Below are positions 10,221 through 19,093 of a DNA stretch of 64,000 nt, in pieces (position 1 is the stretch's first letter; every line of letters starts with the position of its first letter). The notes under the pieces were generated by a model that was not told the origin of the DNA, did no database searches, and saw nothing but the letters and a program-made list of their open reading frames with translations. The stretch is from Pseudoramibacter alactolyticus ATCC 23263 (lineage in GTDB: Bacteria > Bacillota > Clostridia > Eubacteriales > Eubacteriaceae): NCBI RefSeq assembly GCF_000185505.1, contig NZ_GL622359.1:175751-239750 (forward strand), written 5' to 3'. The translations under genes and the position numbers were made by a program.

Positions 10221-10895
10221 ATGCAATACAAAATTTCAGGAGGTAATTTACCGGTTGCAATTTGTAAATTGGCCGCAGGGGAGAGCATCAAATGTGAATC
10301 CGGCGGCATGTCATGGATGGATAACACCATCGAGATGCAGACCAAAGGCGGCGGCTTCGGAAAGATGATGGGCCGCATGGTCAGCGGAGAGTCGATGTTT
10401 TTTAATCATTATATTGCAAGAAGTGAGGGGGAAATTGCCTTTGCTTCAAGTTTCCCCGGCGAGATCAAGGCGATTCATATCTCGCCCGGCAACAGTCTGA
10501 TCGCGCAGAAGGGCGCGTTCCTGGCCTGTCAGGAAAGCGTGGAAATGAAAATTTTCTTCCAGAGGAAATTGGGCAGCGGCTTTTTCGGCGGCGAAGGCTT
10601 CATCATGCAGCGCTATATCGGCGAAGGGCTGGTTTTTATTGAAATTGACGGTTCAGCCATAACCTATGACCTGGCAGCGGGCGAAACGAAGGTGGTCGAC
10701 ACCGGTTATCTGGTGGCGATGGAAGAAAGCGTCAAGATGGACATTGTGCGGGTTAAGGGCGTGAAGAACGTGCTGCTCGGCGGCGAAGGGCTGTTCAACA
10801 CCACCCTTACCGGGCCGGGCAAGATCGTTCTGCAAACCATGCCGATCAACAAGACCGCCGCCGTGATTCACCGTTACGCCCCCACCAGTAAATAA
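10221..10895 (+). CDS. TIGR00266/AIM24 family protein
   Basis: This 224-residue protein of the AIM24 (DUF124) family has the typical Gly-rich beta architecture. GESIKCESGGMSWMD stands near the N-terminus, followed by FPGEIKAIHISPG, an FFGGEGFIMQRYIGEG repeat unit and LLGGEGLFNTTLTGPGK. The family forms a double-stranded beta-helix fold. Its biochemical role in bacteria is not established. It has its own promoter and terminator, so it is a single-gene unit. The start follows AAAGGAGG. Confidence 0.9.
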   Translation: MQYKISGGNLPVAICKLAAGESIKCESGGMSWMDNTIEMQTKGGGFGKMMGRMVSGESMFFNHYIARSEGEIAFASSFPGEIKAIHISPGNSLIAQKGAFLACQESVEMKIFFQRKLGSGFFGGEGFIMQRYIGEGLVFIEIDGSAITYDLAAGETKVVDTGYLVAMEESVKMDIVRVKGVKNVLLGGEGLFNTTLTGPGKIVLQTMPINKTAAVIHRYAPTSK

Positions 10896-10907
10896 AATAT
10901 GACGATA

Positions 10908-10943
10908 AACACCGAAACACTTCAGCCGTTTCGGTGTTTTTTA
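10908..10943 (+). terminator. Intrinsic terminator after the AIM24-family gene
   Basis: A perfect 11-bp stem (10908-10918 with 10928-10938) and 9-nt loop are followed by a T run. The stem starts 12 bp after the stop codon. Confidence 0.92.
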
Positions 10944-10993
10944 TGTCGGTGCATTAAATTTAAAAATTATAAAAAATGTCCCAAAATTTGTAT

Positions 10994-10999
10994 TATAAT
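10994..10999 (+). promoter_or_regulatory. Probable -10 element before the aldo/keto reductase gene
   Basis: A perfect TATAAT lies in an AT-rich stretch 31 bp before the start codon at 11031. No convincing -35 hexamer is visible at the right distance. Confidence 0.5.
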
Positions 11000-11030
11000 A
11001 AACAAAAATACAAGAGCTGGGAGAAGAAGA

Positions 11031-12173
11031 ATGATTAATCAAGACAAACAACATTTTCAGGAAATCGGGCATCTCGGCTTCGGTCTGATGCGCCTGCCCA
11101 AGGCTGCCGGCAGCGATTCCGAGATCGATTTGGAGCAGACCAAGGCCATGGTCGATCATTTTATGGCGGCCGGCCTGAATTATTTCGACACGGCCTATGT
11201 TTACGGCGACGGCCGATCGGAGGAGGCGGCCCGCAAAGCTTTGGTGGAGCGCTACCCGAGGGAATCCTTCAAGCTGGCGACTAAGCTTTGCGCCTGGATG
11301 GGCTGTGACGACGAAGCCTCGGCCAAGCAGGAGTTTTATACCAGCCTGGAACGCACCGGCGCCGGCTATTTCGATTTTTATCTGCTGCACTCGATCAAAG
11401 AAGACAACCTCGATAAATACGACGACTATGGCATTTGGGACTTTGTGAAGGAGCAGAAGGAAAAGGGACTGATTAAGCGCTGGGGCTTTTCGTTTCACGA
11501 CAAGCCGGGCCTGCTGGATAAGCTTCTGACCGACCACCCGGACGTGGACTTTGTGCAGCTGCAGCTCAATTATGCCGATTGGGACGATCTGAAGATTTTA
11601 TCCCGGGCGAATTACGAGGTGGCCCGCGCCCACAACGTGTCCATCGTCGTGATGGAGCCGGTCAAGGGCGGGCTTCTGGCCGATCCGCCGGCACCGGTGG
11701 CTAAAATTTTAAAGGAAGCCGATCCAGCCGCGTCGCCGGCATCCTGGGCGGTGCGCTTTGCCGCCTCGCTGGATGGGGTAATCACCGTGCTTTCTGGGAT
11801 GTCCACTCTCGAACAGATGGACGACAACCTGAGCTATATGCGGGCTTTTAAACCCCTGTCCTACGAAGAGCAGCGGGTGATTGCCCAGGCACAGCAGGCC
11901 ATCGCGGATATTGACTCGATCTCTTGCACCGCCTGCCATTACTGCATGCCGGGCTGTCCCATCAACATGCCGATCCCCGATATTTTTACGGCGATGAATA
12001 AGGAAATTCTCTACCATAAAACGGAAGATGCCAAGGTGGCCTATGCCTTTGCGACGGATAAGGCCGGCACCAGGGCTTCGGACTGCATTGCCTGCGGCCA
12101 GTGTGAAGATGCCTGCCCCCAGAATATTCACGTGATTTCCCGCCTGCGGGACAGCGCGGCTGCGCTGGAATAG
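11031..12173 (+). CDS. Aldo/keto reductase with C-terminal 4Fe-4S ferredoxin domain
   Basis: This 380-residue soluble oxidoreductase has an N-terminal aldo/keto reductase barrel (LGFGLMRLPK, NYFDTAYVYGDGRSEE with the catalytic Tyr, DFYLLHSI, WGFSFHDKPGLLDKL, VMEPVKGG) and a C-terminal ferredoxin-like tail. The tail carries CTACHYCMPGCP and CIACGQCEDACPQNI, enough for two 4Fe-4S clusters. The fusion is a known family in anaerobes whose substrate is mostly unknown. It could couple NAD(P)H to ferredoxin-like carriers. I chose the ATG at 11031 because GGGAGAAG precedes it; the longer frame runs into the terminator of the previous gene. Confidence 0.9.
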   Translation: MINQDKQHFQEIGHLGFGLMRLPKAAGSDSEIDLEQTKAMVDHFMAAGLNYFDTAYVYGDGRSEEAARKALVERYPRESFKLATKLCAWMGCDDEASAKQEFYTSLERTGAGYFDFYLLHSIKEDNLDKYDDYGIWDFVKEQKEKGLIKRWGFSFHDKPGLLDKLLTDHPDVDFVQLQLNYADWDDLKILSRANYEVARAHNVSIVVMEPVKGGLLADPPAPVAKILKEADPAASPASWAVRFAASLDGVITVLSGMSTLEQMDDNLSYMRAFKPLSYEEQRVIAQAQQAIADIDSISCTACHYCMPGCPINMPIPDIFTAMNKEILYHKTEDAKVAYAFATDKAGTRASDCIACGQCEDACPQNIHVISRLRDSAAALE

Positions 12174-12305
12174 GGCATGCTCATATTGATTTGATCAAGA
12201 AGGTGCCGATGACGTTTATCATTGATGCCGTGTCCGTCGTCGCGATTGTCGGATTGGCGTGTTTTTTTCACTGATCCCGGCGGTTGGAGCCGCGAACCAA
12301 AAAGT

Positions 12306-12394
12306 AAAAAAGGATGTGCCCATCGTGATGTGTACCCTCCTTACTGGATGTCCAGTAAAGAGGGTACATATCATCGCGAGACACAGCCTTTTTT
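12306..12394. repeat. 89-bp imperfect palindrome between convergent genes
   Basis: The whole stretch folds on itself around 12349/12350. The inner arms 12332-12347 and 12352-12367 pair over 16 bp with one mismatch and a 4-nt loop. The outer arms carry A6GG at 12306-12313 and CCT6 at 12387-12394. The ends give a U run in either direction, so it can serve as a bidirectional terminator for the aldo/keto reductase (+) and the membrane protein (-). Its size also fits a miniature inverted-repeat element. Confidence 0.75.
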
Positions 12395-12405
12395 GATGAC
12401 GATTT

Positions 12406-13119
12406 TTAAAACTTGCTCAAGAACCAGTCGCGTTTTAAGAACATCACGACGATGAGCAGGACCTGTGCGGCGAAAGAGAGCACCACGAAGAGGTACTGCC
12501 CCCGCATCAGAAAGGCGCCGGCCAAACAGTTGAGCAGAATCTGCAGCCAGCTCGAGGCGGCGACGGCTATGCCAAAGCCGACGGACCTGATTTTGGACGT
12601 GGCGGCGATGTAGGGGATGATCCCGTTGGGGATCCCCGGAATCAGGCAGGCCATGCCGAAGACAAATTCCGGCTTGCTGGAGTTGATTTTGCTCATGATC
12701 CAGCTGTCCTTGTTGCGCGAAGTGAAGTGGCGGGTCAGGCGGTCGCCGACCTGCCTGGCAAAGATAAAGACCAGACAGTTGCCGGCCACAAATCCGAAAT
12801 AACACATGAAAAACGCCTTCCACCAGCCGTAAATCAGGCCGGCGGCGATCTGGATGGCCATCCCCGGGATCACGATGCTAATCACCTGAATGATCGAAAA
12901 TAAAACGATCACGAGAATGCCGTGCCACTGGCCCTGACGCTCGAGATAGGCGGCGATTTGATGCTCGTCGCCCTTTTGCAACAGGCGGAACAGCGGCGGA
13001 AAGGTTTTGACCGCGTTGCCGAAAGCGAGCCAGGTCATTAAAATCAGAAGGACCAGGCAGGCAAAAGTAAAAAGATGTCGCCAATTTTTTTTGATGTAGT
13101 TTTTTATAGAAGCCCCCAT
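12406..13119 (-). CDS. TVP38/TMEM64 family membrane protein
   Basis: This 237-residue integral membrane protein has about five to six hydrophobic segments. The family core is visible: GMAIQIAAGLIYG (a re-entrant half-helix motif), CYFGFVAGNCLVFIFAR and CLIPGIPNGIIPYIAATSKI. These are SNARE-associated/DedA-superfamily features. Bacterial relatives have been linked to lipid handling and membrane homeostasis, but its exact role is unknown. I chose the ATG at 13119 because AAGGA precedes it at a suitable distance; an upstream ATG at 13164 would add 15 atypical residues. Confidence 0.88.
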   Translation of the reverse strand: MGASIKNYIKKNWRHLFTFACLVLLILMTWLAFGNAVKTFPPLFRLLQKGDEHQIAAYLERQGQWHGILVIVLFSIIQVISIVIPGMAIQIAAGLIYGWWKAFFMCYFGFVAGNCLVFIFARQVGDRLTRHFTSRNKDSWIMSKINSSKPEFVFGMACLIPGIPNGIIPYIAATSKIRSVGFGIAVAASSWLQILLNCLAGAFLMRGQYLFVVLSFAAQVLLIVVMFLKRDWFLSKF

Positions 13120-13263
13120 AAAAGATCCTTCCAGTGGTCTGGCGGGTTGCCGCGCTGAACGCAAATAATAATTTATATTATATTATTGAATCGTCAGATG
13201 TCAAGCGCGGCGGATGGTTCCCAGCTGAAAAAGCGCCCAGGTTTTCAGAAAAGCCGATGCCGT

Positions 13264-13292
13264 TTGACGGCAGCGGTCTCATCCTTTATAAT
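13264..13292 (+). promoter_or_regulatory. Sigma-A-like promoter of the nitrogenase-like/hyp/hyd array
   Basis: TTGACG (13264-13269) and TATAAT (13287-13292) are spaced by 17 bp. Transcription would start near 13299, leaving a leader of about 310 nt before the first gene. It is the only strong promoter I see for the array to its right. Confidence 0.82.
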
Positions 13293-13295
13293 GAA

Positions 13296-13552
13296 GGCAA
13301 TCATCGAATTGCCATTTTGGCAGGCCGTCATCGTGCACAGCGGTGACGCGCCGAAAAAATCGCCGAGGCAAAACGCGGACATCCTTCAGGAGCGCCGTGC
13401 ATTTTAAATCGGGCGACAAATTAAAGCGTACCAACTGACCGCAAGGCCGCACCCCGAGCAGGAAGTCTGTTATGCACCGAGCACCGTTTGTTTCGAGCGC
13501 CCCTCGACTCGGCGGGCCATGCACACTTTCGTCTGCCGGCGGAAGTTTTTTT
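13296..13552 (+). promoter_or_regulatory. Long 5' leader with internal intrinsic terminator, candidate attenuator or riboswitch
   Basis: The leader begins with a 6-bp hairpin (13296-13301 with 13308-13313). It contains four copies of a GTGCAC/GTGCAT/ATGCAC hexamer that can pair with one another in alternative ways. It ends in a 9-bp hairpin with a 4-nt loop (13525-13533 with 13538-13546, three G-U pairs) followed by seven T. This terminator lies 57 bp upstream of the first nitrogenase-like gene, so read-through must be controlled or partial. I could not match the aptamer region to a riboswitch class I know. Confidence 0.6.
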
Positions 13553-13609
13553 ATTGCGCGGCGGCGCGGCCAGAATCGCCGGACAGCGAACCGGCATCAG
13601 GAGAAAGTT

Positions 13610-14380
13610 ATGATTAAAATCGCCGTTTACGGCAAGGGCGGCATCGGCAAATCTACCGTCACCAGCAATCTGGCGGCAGCCTTTGCCCGCCTCGGGAAAA
13701 AAGTGATTCAAATCGGCTGCGACCCCAAGGCCGATTCCACCATCAATTTATTGGGAGGCGAGCCGCTGACCCCGGTGATGAATCTCCTGCGGGAGGATGC
13801 AATGCCGGAGACCCTTGAAGCCATCTCGGCCCGGGGCTTCGGCGGGGTGCTCTGCATCGAGACCGGCGGCCCGACCCCGGGGCTTGGCTGCGCCGGGCGG
13901 GGTATTATCGCCACCTTCAATATTCTGGCGGAGCTGGACCTTATCGCCCGGGAAGCGCCGGACGTGATTCTTTTTGACGTGCTGGGGGATGTGGTCTGCG
14001 GCGGGTTTGCCGCGCCGATCCGCGAGGGCTATGCCGACCGCGTGCTCATCGTGACCTCCGGCGAGAAGATGGCCCTTTACGCAGCGGACAATATCTGCAC
14101 AGCGGTGAAAAACTTCGAGGACCGGGACTACGCGCAGATGGGCGGCATTGTGCTCAATCGGCGCAATGTGCCGGACGAGGAGGCCAAAGTGTGCGCCTTT
14201 GCCGACGCGCGGGAACTCGCGATTGTCGCCGACATTCCGAGGAGTGATGTCATCAACACCTGCGAAGATCGGGGCATGACCGTGATTGAGGGGGATCCCG
14301 ATGCGCCGATCAGCGGGATTTTCATCGACCTGGCCCAAAGATTATGGAATGAGGAGAGCCGTGACGAAGGCAGTAAGTAG
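13610..14380 (+). CDS. NifH-like ATP-dependent reductase component (set 1)
   Basis: This is a 256-residue homolog of nitrogenase Fe protein, BchL and CfbC. It binds ATP and passes electrons from a dimer-bridging 4Fe-4S cluster. The P-loop YGKGGIGKST is at residues 7-16, the switch region GCDPKADST at 37-44, and the cluster ligands are Cys94 (GLGCAGRG) and Cys130 (DVLGDVVCGGF). The start follows AGGAGAAAG; an in-frame upstream ATG (13472) would sit inside the leader before the terminator. It overlaps the next gene by 20 bp. Absence of nifB, nifE and nifN nearby argues against nitrogen fixation. Confidence 0.92.
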   Translation: MIKIAVYGKGGIGKSTVTSNLAAAFARLGKKVIQIGCDPKADSTINLLGGEPLTPVMNLLREDAMPETLEAISARGFGGVLCIETGGPTPGLGCAGRGIIATFNILAELDLIAREAPDVILFDVLGDVVCGGFAAPIREGYADRVLIVTSGEKMALYAADNICTAVKNFEDRDYAQMGGIVLNRRNVPDEEAKVCAFADARELAIVADIPRSDVINTCEDRGMTVIEGDPDAPISGIFIDLAQRLWNEESRDEGSK

Positions 14381-15689
14381 CAAACCGGAAGCGATTTATT
14401 TCACCGCGGCGCAGCTGTCCGCCAGGGGCAGAGCGGCCATTCCCGATGCGCTCATCAGCCACACCCGGCTGATTTACAGCTCGCCGGCGACCTTGGCCTA
14501 TAATTCCCCCGGGGCCGAGGGGTTTGGCGTCAAGCGGGCGGGCCTTGCCGTGCCGGAGTCGGTGATGCTCATCGTTTCGCCCGGGTGCTGCGGGCGCAAC
14601 ACGTCGGCGCTGTCGGAGCTGCCGGCCTATCGCCATCGTTTTTTTTACCTGACGATGGACGAAACCGATCTGGTCACCGGGCGGCATCTGACAAAGATAC
14701 CCCAGGCGGTGTGCGAGGTGGTGGAAAGCCTCGCCCAAAAGCCCGTCGTGGTGATGATCTGCATCACCTGTGTGGATGCGCTTCTCGGCACCGATATGGA
14801 GCGGGTGTGCCGCAAGGCGGAATCCGCCGCCGGTGTGCGGGTGCGGCCGTGCTATATGTACGCGCTGACCCGGGAGGGGCAGTGTCCTCCGATGGTGCAC
14901 GTGCGCCAGTCGCTGTATTCGCTGCTCGAGCCAGCCAGACGCCGGAGCACCAGCGTAAATCTGCTGGGCTATTTCACGCCGCTGGTAGATGACTGCGAGC
15001 TTTATGGTTTGCTGCGGCAGGCCGGGGTCCGGCAGATCCGGGAGATCAGCCGGATGACTGATTTCGCGGCGTTTGGCCAGATGGCAGAGGCCAATTTCAA
15101 CCTGGTGCTGAATGCCGAGGCACTGCCCGCCGCCCAGGATCTCGAGAAACGGCTGGGCATGCCCTTTATCCAGCTGACTCGGCTTTATCAGATCGACAAA
15201 ATCGAAAATCAATACGCGGCGCTGGGGCAGGCCCTGGGCATGGCTTTCGATTTTGAAGCGGACCGGGGCCGGGCGCTGGCCGCTCAGACGGCGCTTGGGG
15301 AAGCGCATCCCGATTTGACCTTTGCCGTCGGCGAGGTGCAAAATGCCAATCCCTTCGAGCTCGCGTTGGCGCTGCTGCAGGCAGGCTTTGGCGTATTGGA
15401 GATTTTCGGCACGGCGATGCCGGAGGTTTATCCCTGGATCGAGCGCATCGCAAAGCTCAGCCCGGGCACGCGCATTTACAGCAATCTGGAGCCGTCGATG
15501 CTGTATTATAAAGCGGCGGTGCGCCCGGACATCACCATCGGAGCCGACGCGGCCTATTATCATCCCGATGTGCCGAATCTGCGCTGGAACGACGAAGCCC
15601 AGCCCTTCGGTTTTGCCGGGCTGCGCCGGTTTTACCAAGGGGTGGCAGCCGCACTCACAAAAGCGGAAACGAACGAAAGGAGCTCGTAA
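14361..15689 (+). CDS. Nitrogenase component 1-like protein, D-type (set 1)
   Basis: This 442-residue protein is of the nitrogenase/oxidoreductase component 1 family, predicted alpha-like subunit of the complex reduced by the preceding NifH-like protein. Likely Fe-S ligands are Cys76 or Cys77 (SPGCCGRN) and Cys134/Cys137 (MICITCVDALLGTD). The second motif aligns with the NifD block around its third P-cluster cysteine. I find no evident equivalent of the NifD Cys/His pair that holds FeMo-cofactor. The start is GTG 14361, with GAGGAG upstream. The stop overlaps the next start by 1 nt. Confidence 0.88.
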   Translation: MTKAVSSKPEAIYFTAAQLSARGRAAIPDALISHTRLIYSSPATLAYNSPGAEGFGVKRAGLAVPESVMLIVSPGCCGRNTSALSELPAYRHRFFYLTMDETDLVTGRHLTKIPQAVCEVVESLAQKPVVVMICITCVDALLGTDMERVCRKAESAAGVRVRPCYMYALTREGQCPPMVHVRQSLYSLLEPARRRSTSVNLLGYFTPLVDDCELYGLLRQAGVRQIREISRMTDFAAFGQMAEANFNLVLNAEALPAAQDLEKRLGMPFIQLTRLYQIDKIENQYAALGQALGMAFDFEADRGRALAAQTALGEAHPDLTFAVGEVQNANPFELALALLQAGFGVLEIFGTAMPEVYPWIERIAKLSPGTRIYSNLEPSMLYYKAAVRPDITIGADAAYYHPDVPNLRWNDEAQPFGFAGLRRFYQGVAAALTKAETNERSS

Positions 15690-16726
15690 TGAAAGGCCTG
15701 AGAAAAGTACTGACGCCCTTCGCGCCGGATCAATCCGGGGCGGTGTCGGTGCTTTACGCCCTGGGGGGCGTTGTCGTCGTTATTGACGCCGGCGGCTGCA
15801 CCGGCAATATCTGCGGTTTTGACGAGCCCCGTTGGCTGTCTCAGAAAAGCGCGGTGTTTTCCGCGGGGCTTCGGGACATGGATGCCATCATGGGGCGCGA
15901 CGACCGCCTGATCGATAAGCTGGCGCTGGCCTGCGATCAGATCGAGGCGAATTTTGTGGCGGTGATCGGCACGCCGGTGCCCGCGGTGATCGGCACGGAT
16001 TTTCGCGCGTTAAAACACATGGCCGAAAAACGCACGGGCCTGCCGGTGATCAGCCTGCCGACGGACGGCATGGCGCTGTATGATCGCGGGGCATCCGCTG
16101 CCTTCGCGGCGCTGTTCGAGGCCTTTGCCGAGCCCGGAGAGGCGGTGGCCGGCCGCGTCGGGGTGCTGGGCGCAACGCCGTTGGATATGGATGAAAAGAC
16201 AGCTGAAACCATAACGGAACGATTGAAAGCAGCGGGCTGGCGGGAGATTGTGATCTACGGCATGGGAGCGGATCTTCCCGATGTGCGCCGGGCGGCAGGC
16301 GCGAAAAAAAATCTCGTCATCGCGCCGTCGGGGCTTGAGGCTGCGCGCCGGCTTGAAGCGCGCTTCGGAACGCCCTATGAAGCGGCTTATCCGACCGCGG
16401 CAAGGCTCATTGACGGGCCGGAAGTCCGCGGCAGGCGGGTGCTCGTCGTGCATCAGCAGGTGGCGGCGTGTGCCCTGCGGGAACAGCTGCTGGCAGCCGG
16501 TGCGCGCTCGGTGACGGTCGGGTGCTGGTTTATGATGGATCCGGCGCTGACACAAGCGGGGGATGTGCCCCTGGCGGAAGAGGACGATTTCACAGCGCTT
16601 GTGGCGAGCGGCGGTTTCGACCTCATCGTGGCCGATCCGACCATGAGGCCGCTGGTGCCGAATTTTGCCGGCGAATGGCTGCCCTTTCCCCATTTCGCCC
16701 TTTCCGGAAAGCTGGGGCAGGGATGA
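15689..16726 (+). CDS. Nitrogenase component 1-like protein, K-type (set 1)
   Basis: This 345-residue partner of the D-type protein is short for the family, where NifK is usually above 450. Cys37 and Cys42 (AGGCTGNICGFDEPRW) are candidate cluster ligands. The later block reads VIGTPVPAVIGTD, with Thr where NifK-like proteins usually have a ligand Cys. An 8Fe P-cluster is therefore unlikely; a simpler 4Fe-4S site shared with the D subunit, as in BchNB or CfbD, is more plausible. It ends by overlapping hypF by 4 bp (ATGA). Confidence 0.85.
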   Translation: MKGLRKVLTPFAPDQSGAVSVLYALGGVVVVIDAGGCTGNICGFDEPRWLSQKSAVFSAGLRDMDAIMGRDDRLIDKLALACDQIEANFVAVIGTPVPAVIGTDFRALKHMAEKRTGLPVISLPTDGMALYDRGASAAFAALFEAFAEPGEAVAGRVGVLGATPLDMDEKTAETITERLKAAGWREIVIYGMGADLPDVRRAAGAKKNLVIAPSGLEAARRLEARFGTPYEAAYPTAARLIDGPEVRGRRVLVVHQQVAACALREQLLAAGARSVTVGCWFMMDPALTQAGDVPLAEEDDFTALVASGGFDLIVADPTMRPLVPNFAGEWLPFPHFALSGKLGQG

Positions 16727-19038
16727 GCGGGCAGGTCACCCGGCGGCTGCGGGTGTACGGCATCGTGCAGGGGGTGGGCTTTCGCCCCACGGTGAGTCGG
16801 CACGCGGCGCGCTTTGGCATCACCGGCAGCGTCTGCAACAAGGGACCCTACGTGGAGATCCTGGCCCAGGGAGCGCCCCGAGCGGTATCGGCCTTTGCTG
16901 CGGCGGTTGAAAACGAGCCGCCCCGGCGGGCGGCCATTCTCAAGCTGGACAATAAAAAAGTGAACGATGCGCCGGATTATCAGGCGTTTGACATTATCGA
17001 GAGCGGGAAGACAGCCGGAGAGATTTATATTTCGCCGGACATTGCCATCTGCGACGACTGCGCGGCAGAGCTCGCCGATCCGGCCAACCGCCGGTATCGG
17101 CATCCCTTTATCAACTGTACCTGCTGCGGCCCAAGACTGACGATTCTTGACGCGTTGCCCTACGACCGCGAGCGCACCAGCATGGCGGCCTTTCCGATGT
17201 GCGACACCTGCAAAACGGAGTATCACGATCCCGAAAGCCGGCGCTACGATGCCCAGCCGGTGTGCTGCAACGACTGCGGTCCCTCGGTTTATGTCATTGG
17301 CCAGGATCTGAAGGATCGTTTGGCGATCACGGCCGCCCGCCGGATGATTGCCGGCGGCGGGGTAGTCGCGGTCAAGGGGATCGGCGGTTTTCATCTATGC
17401 TGTGACGCGACGGATGAGGCGGCGGTGATGCGCCTGCGGCGTCACAAGCACCGGCCGACTAAACCTTTCGCGGTGATGGCGCGGGACGAGGCGGCGGCCG
17501 ATCGGGAATGCGTGATCGGCCCGGTTCAGCGCGCCGTGCTCACCGGGCATCAAAAGCCCATTGCGCTGCTGCCGAAAAAAGCCTCCGGCCGCGCGGCGGA
17601 CGCGGTGGCTCCCGGGGCAAAGGCGCTGGGGCTCATGCTGCCCTACGCGCCGATTCAGCTGCTGCTCTTCACCTATGACGACGATGTGTCGGTGCCCGAT
17701 CTTTTGGTGATGACCAGCGGCAACGTGTCCGGGGCGCCGATCTGCCGGAACGACGCCGAGGCGGTTCAGGAGCTGGGGAATCTGTGTGACTTGATCCTGT
17801 CGAACGACCGGCCGATCCGCACCCGGGCGGACGACAGCGTCATGGATTTCCTGGAGGATGCGCCCTATATGGTGCGCCGGTCCCGGGGGTACGCGCCGCT
17901 GCCGGTGATGTGCTCCCAGCCGCTCACTCATCAGGTGCTGGCGGTCGGCGGGGAATTAAAAAACACCTTTTGCATTGGCAAGGGACCGCTGTTTTACCCT
18001 TCGGCTTACGTCGGAGATCTGGCTGATGTGCGAACGGTGGCTGCCCTCAGGGAAAGCGTGGCCCGCATGACCGCCTTGCTTGAAGCGGCGCCGGAAGCGG
18101 TGGCCTGCGATCTGCACCCGCGCTACGAGTCGAGCCGGGTCGCGGCCGGGCTGGGGCTGCCGGTGGCGGCGGTTCAGCATCACCATGCGCATATTGCGGC
18201 CTGCCTGGCGGAAAACGACGCGTCCGGCCCGGTGATCGGTCTCGCCTTTGACGGCACGGGCTACGGTCCGGATCACACGATTTGGGGCGGGGAAATCCTC
18301 ATCGCCGACTGCCGGGATTATGAACGGGTCGGCAGCGTCGTTCCCTTTCACCAGGTCGGCGGTGACGCATCGGCCCGGGAAGGCTGGCGCGTTGCGGTCG
18401 CGCTGTTCTATGGGCTCACCAAGGACGCCGAGGCGACGACTGCCTGGGCAGCCGATCTCGGCTTGTGCGAAGCCGCCGCGGCCCGGGCCCAATGCACGAT
18501 GATCGACCGCCGGATGAACACGGTAACCTCGACCAGCGTCGGGCGCTTGTTTGACGGCGTTTCGGCGATGTTGGGCCTGTGCCGCCAGTCGACCTTTGAA
18601 GGCGAGGCGGCGACCGCGCTGGAATTTTGCGCCGAGGGCTGGCAGGGCGATGCCCCGAGCCTGGGCGAGCGTCCGCTCGTTTTGCAGGAGTCAGGCGGCC
18701 TGCAGCTCAACACGCCGGCATTGGTGCGCCGGATAGGCGACGGGCTTGCGGCCGGACGGCCGACGGCCGAACTGGCCTATGGCTTTCACGCGGGGCTGGC
18801 GGCTCAAGCCGTAGCGGCCTGCGTGCAGCTGCGCAAAACGCGGGGGCTTGCCGCCGTGGCGCTGTCCGGCGGGGTGTTTCAAAACAAGTTGTTGACGCGT
18901 TTAACCCGGGACAAGCTTGAAGAGCAGGGCTTTACGGTGCTTTTGCATCATCTGGTGCCGCCGAACGACGGGGGTCTTTCGCTGGGCCAGGCCGTGATCG
19001 CATCAGTGCGGCTCGAAGCCCGGGCGTCGTTAAAATAA
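16723..19038 (+). CDS. hypF: Carbamoyltransferase HypF
   Basis: HypF uses carbamoyl phosphate to prime HypE for cyanide ligand synthesis. All four modules are present in 771 residues: acylphosphatase domain (GIVQGVGFRP, about 12-21), two zinc fingers with paired CxxC motifs (about 108-183), a YrdC-like domain (about 195-380, KGIGGFHLCCDAT), and the Kae1-like carbamoyltransferase domain with HHHAH near residue 485. The start at 16723 overlaps the previous stop (ATGA). Direct coupling of hypF to nitrogenase-like genes is unusual. A gap of 55 bp without a terminator separates it from hypC. Confidence 0.96.
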   Translation: MSGQVTRRLRVYGIVQGVGFRPTVSRHAARFGITGSVCNKGPYVEILAQGAPRAVSAFAAAVENEPPRRAAILKLDNKKVNDAPDYQAFDIIESGKTAGEIYISPDIAICDDCAAELADPANRRYRHPFINCTCCGPRLTILDALPYDRERTSMAAFPMCDTCKTEYHDPESRRYDAQPVCCNDCGPSVYVIGQDLKDRLAITAARRMIAGGGVVAVKGIGGFHLCCDATDEAAVMRLRRHKHRPTKPFAVMARDEAAADRECVIGPVQRAVLTGHQKPIALLPKKASGRAADAVAPGAKALGLMLPYAPIQLLLFTYDDDVSVPDLLVMTSGNVSGAPICRNDAEAVQELGNLCDLILSNDRPIRTRADDSVMDFLEDAPYMVRRSRGYAPLPVMCSQPLTHQVLAVGGELKNTFCIGKGPLFYPSAYVGDLADVRTVAALRESVARMTALLEAAPEAVACDLHPRYESSRVAAGLGLPVAAVQHHHAHIAACLAENDASGPVIGLAFDGTGYGPDHTIWGGEILIADCRDYERVGSVVPFHQVGGDASAREGWRVAVALFYGLTKDAEATTAWAADLGLCEAAAARAQCTMIDRRMNTVTSTSVGRLFDGVSAMLGLCRQSTFEGEAATALEFCAEGWQGDAPSLGERPLVLQESGGLQLNTPALVRRIGDGLAAGRPTAELAYGFHAGLAAQAVAACVQLRKTRGLAAVALSGGVFQNKLLTRLTRDKLEEQGFTVLLHHLVPPNDGGLSLGQAVIASVRLEARASLK

Positions 19039-19093
19039 AGATCGGCAACATTTTAAAGCAATGCATTTTTAATAGTCTTAGAAGGAGAAAAAC

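Noticed and set aside
12209-12274. Short frame coding a 21-residue hydrophobic peptide, with a T7 run near its end and a possible continuation in another frame (resembles the N-terminus of a FeoB-associated small membrane protein)
   Set aside because: The ribosome binding site is weak, the continuation runs into the palindrome, and no Cys-rich tail is seen. It could be a decayed gene but I cannot support it.
13291-13407. Possible 38-residue leader peptide downstream of the promoter
   Set aside because: Its ATG overlaps the -10 element, so it would not be transcribed from that promoter.
13472-13609. In-frame ATG extension of NifH-like protein 1
   Set aside because: It would start upstream of the leader terminator, add 46 residues without homology to Fe proteins, and lacks a ribosome binding site; ATG 13610 has one.
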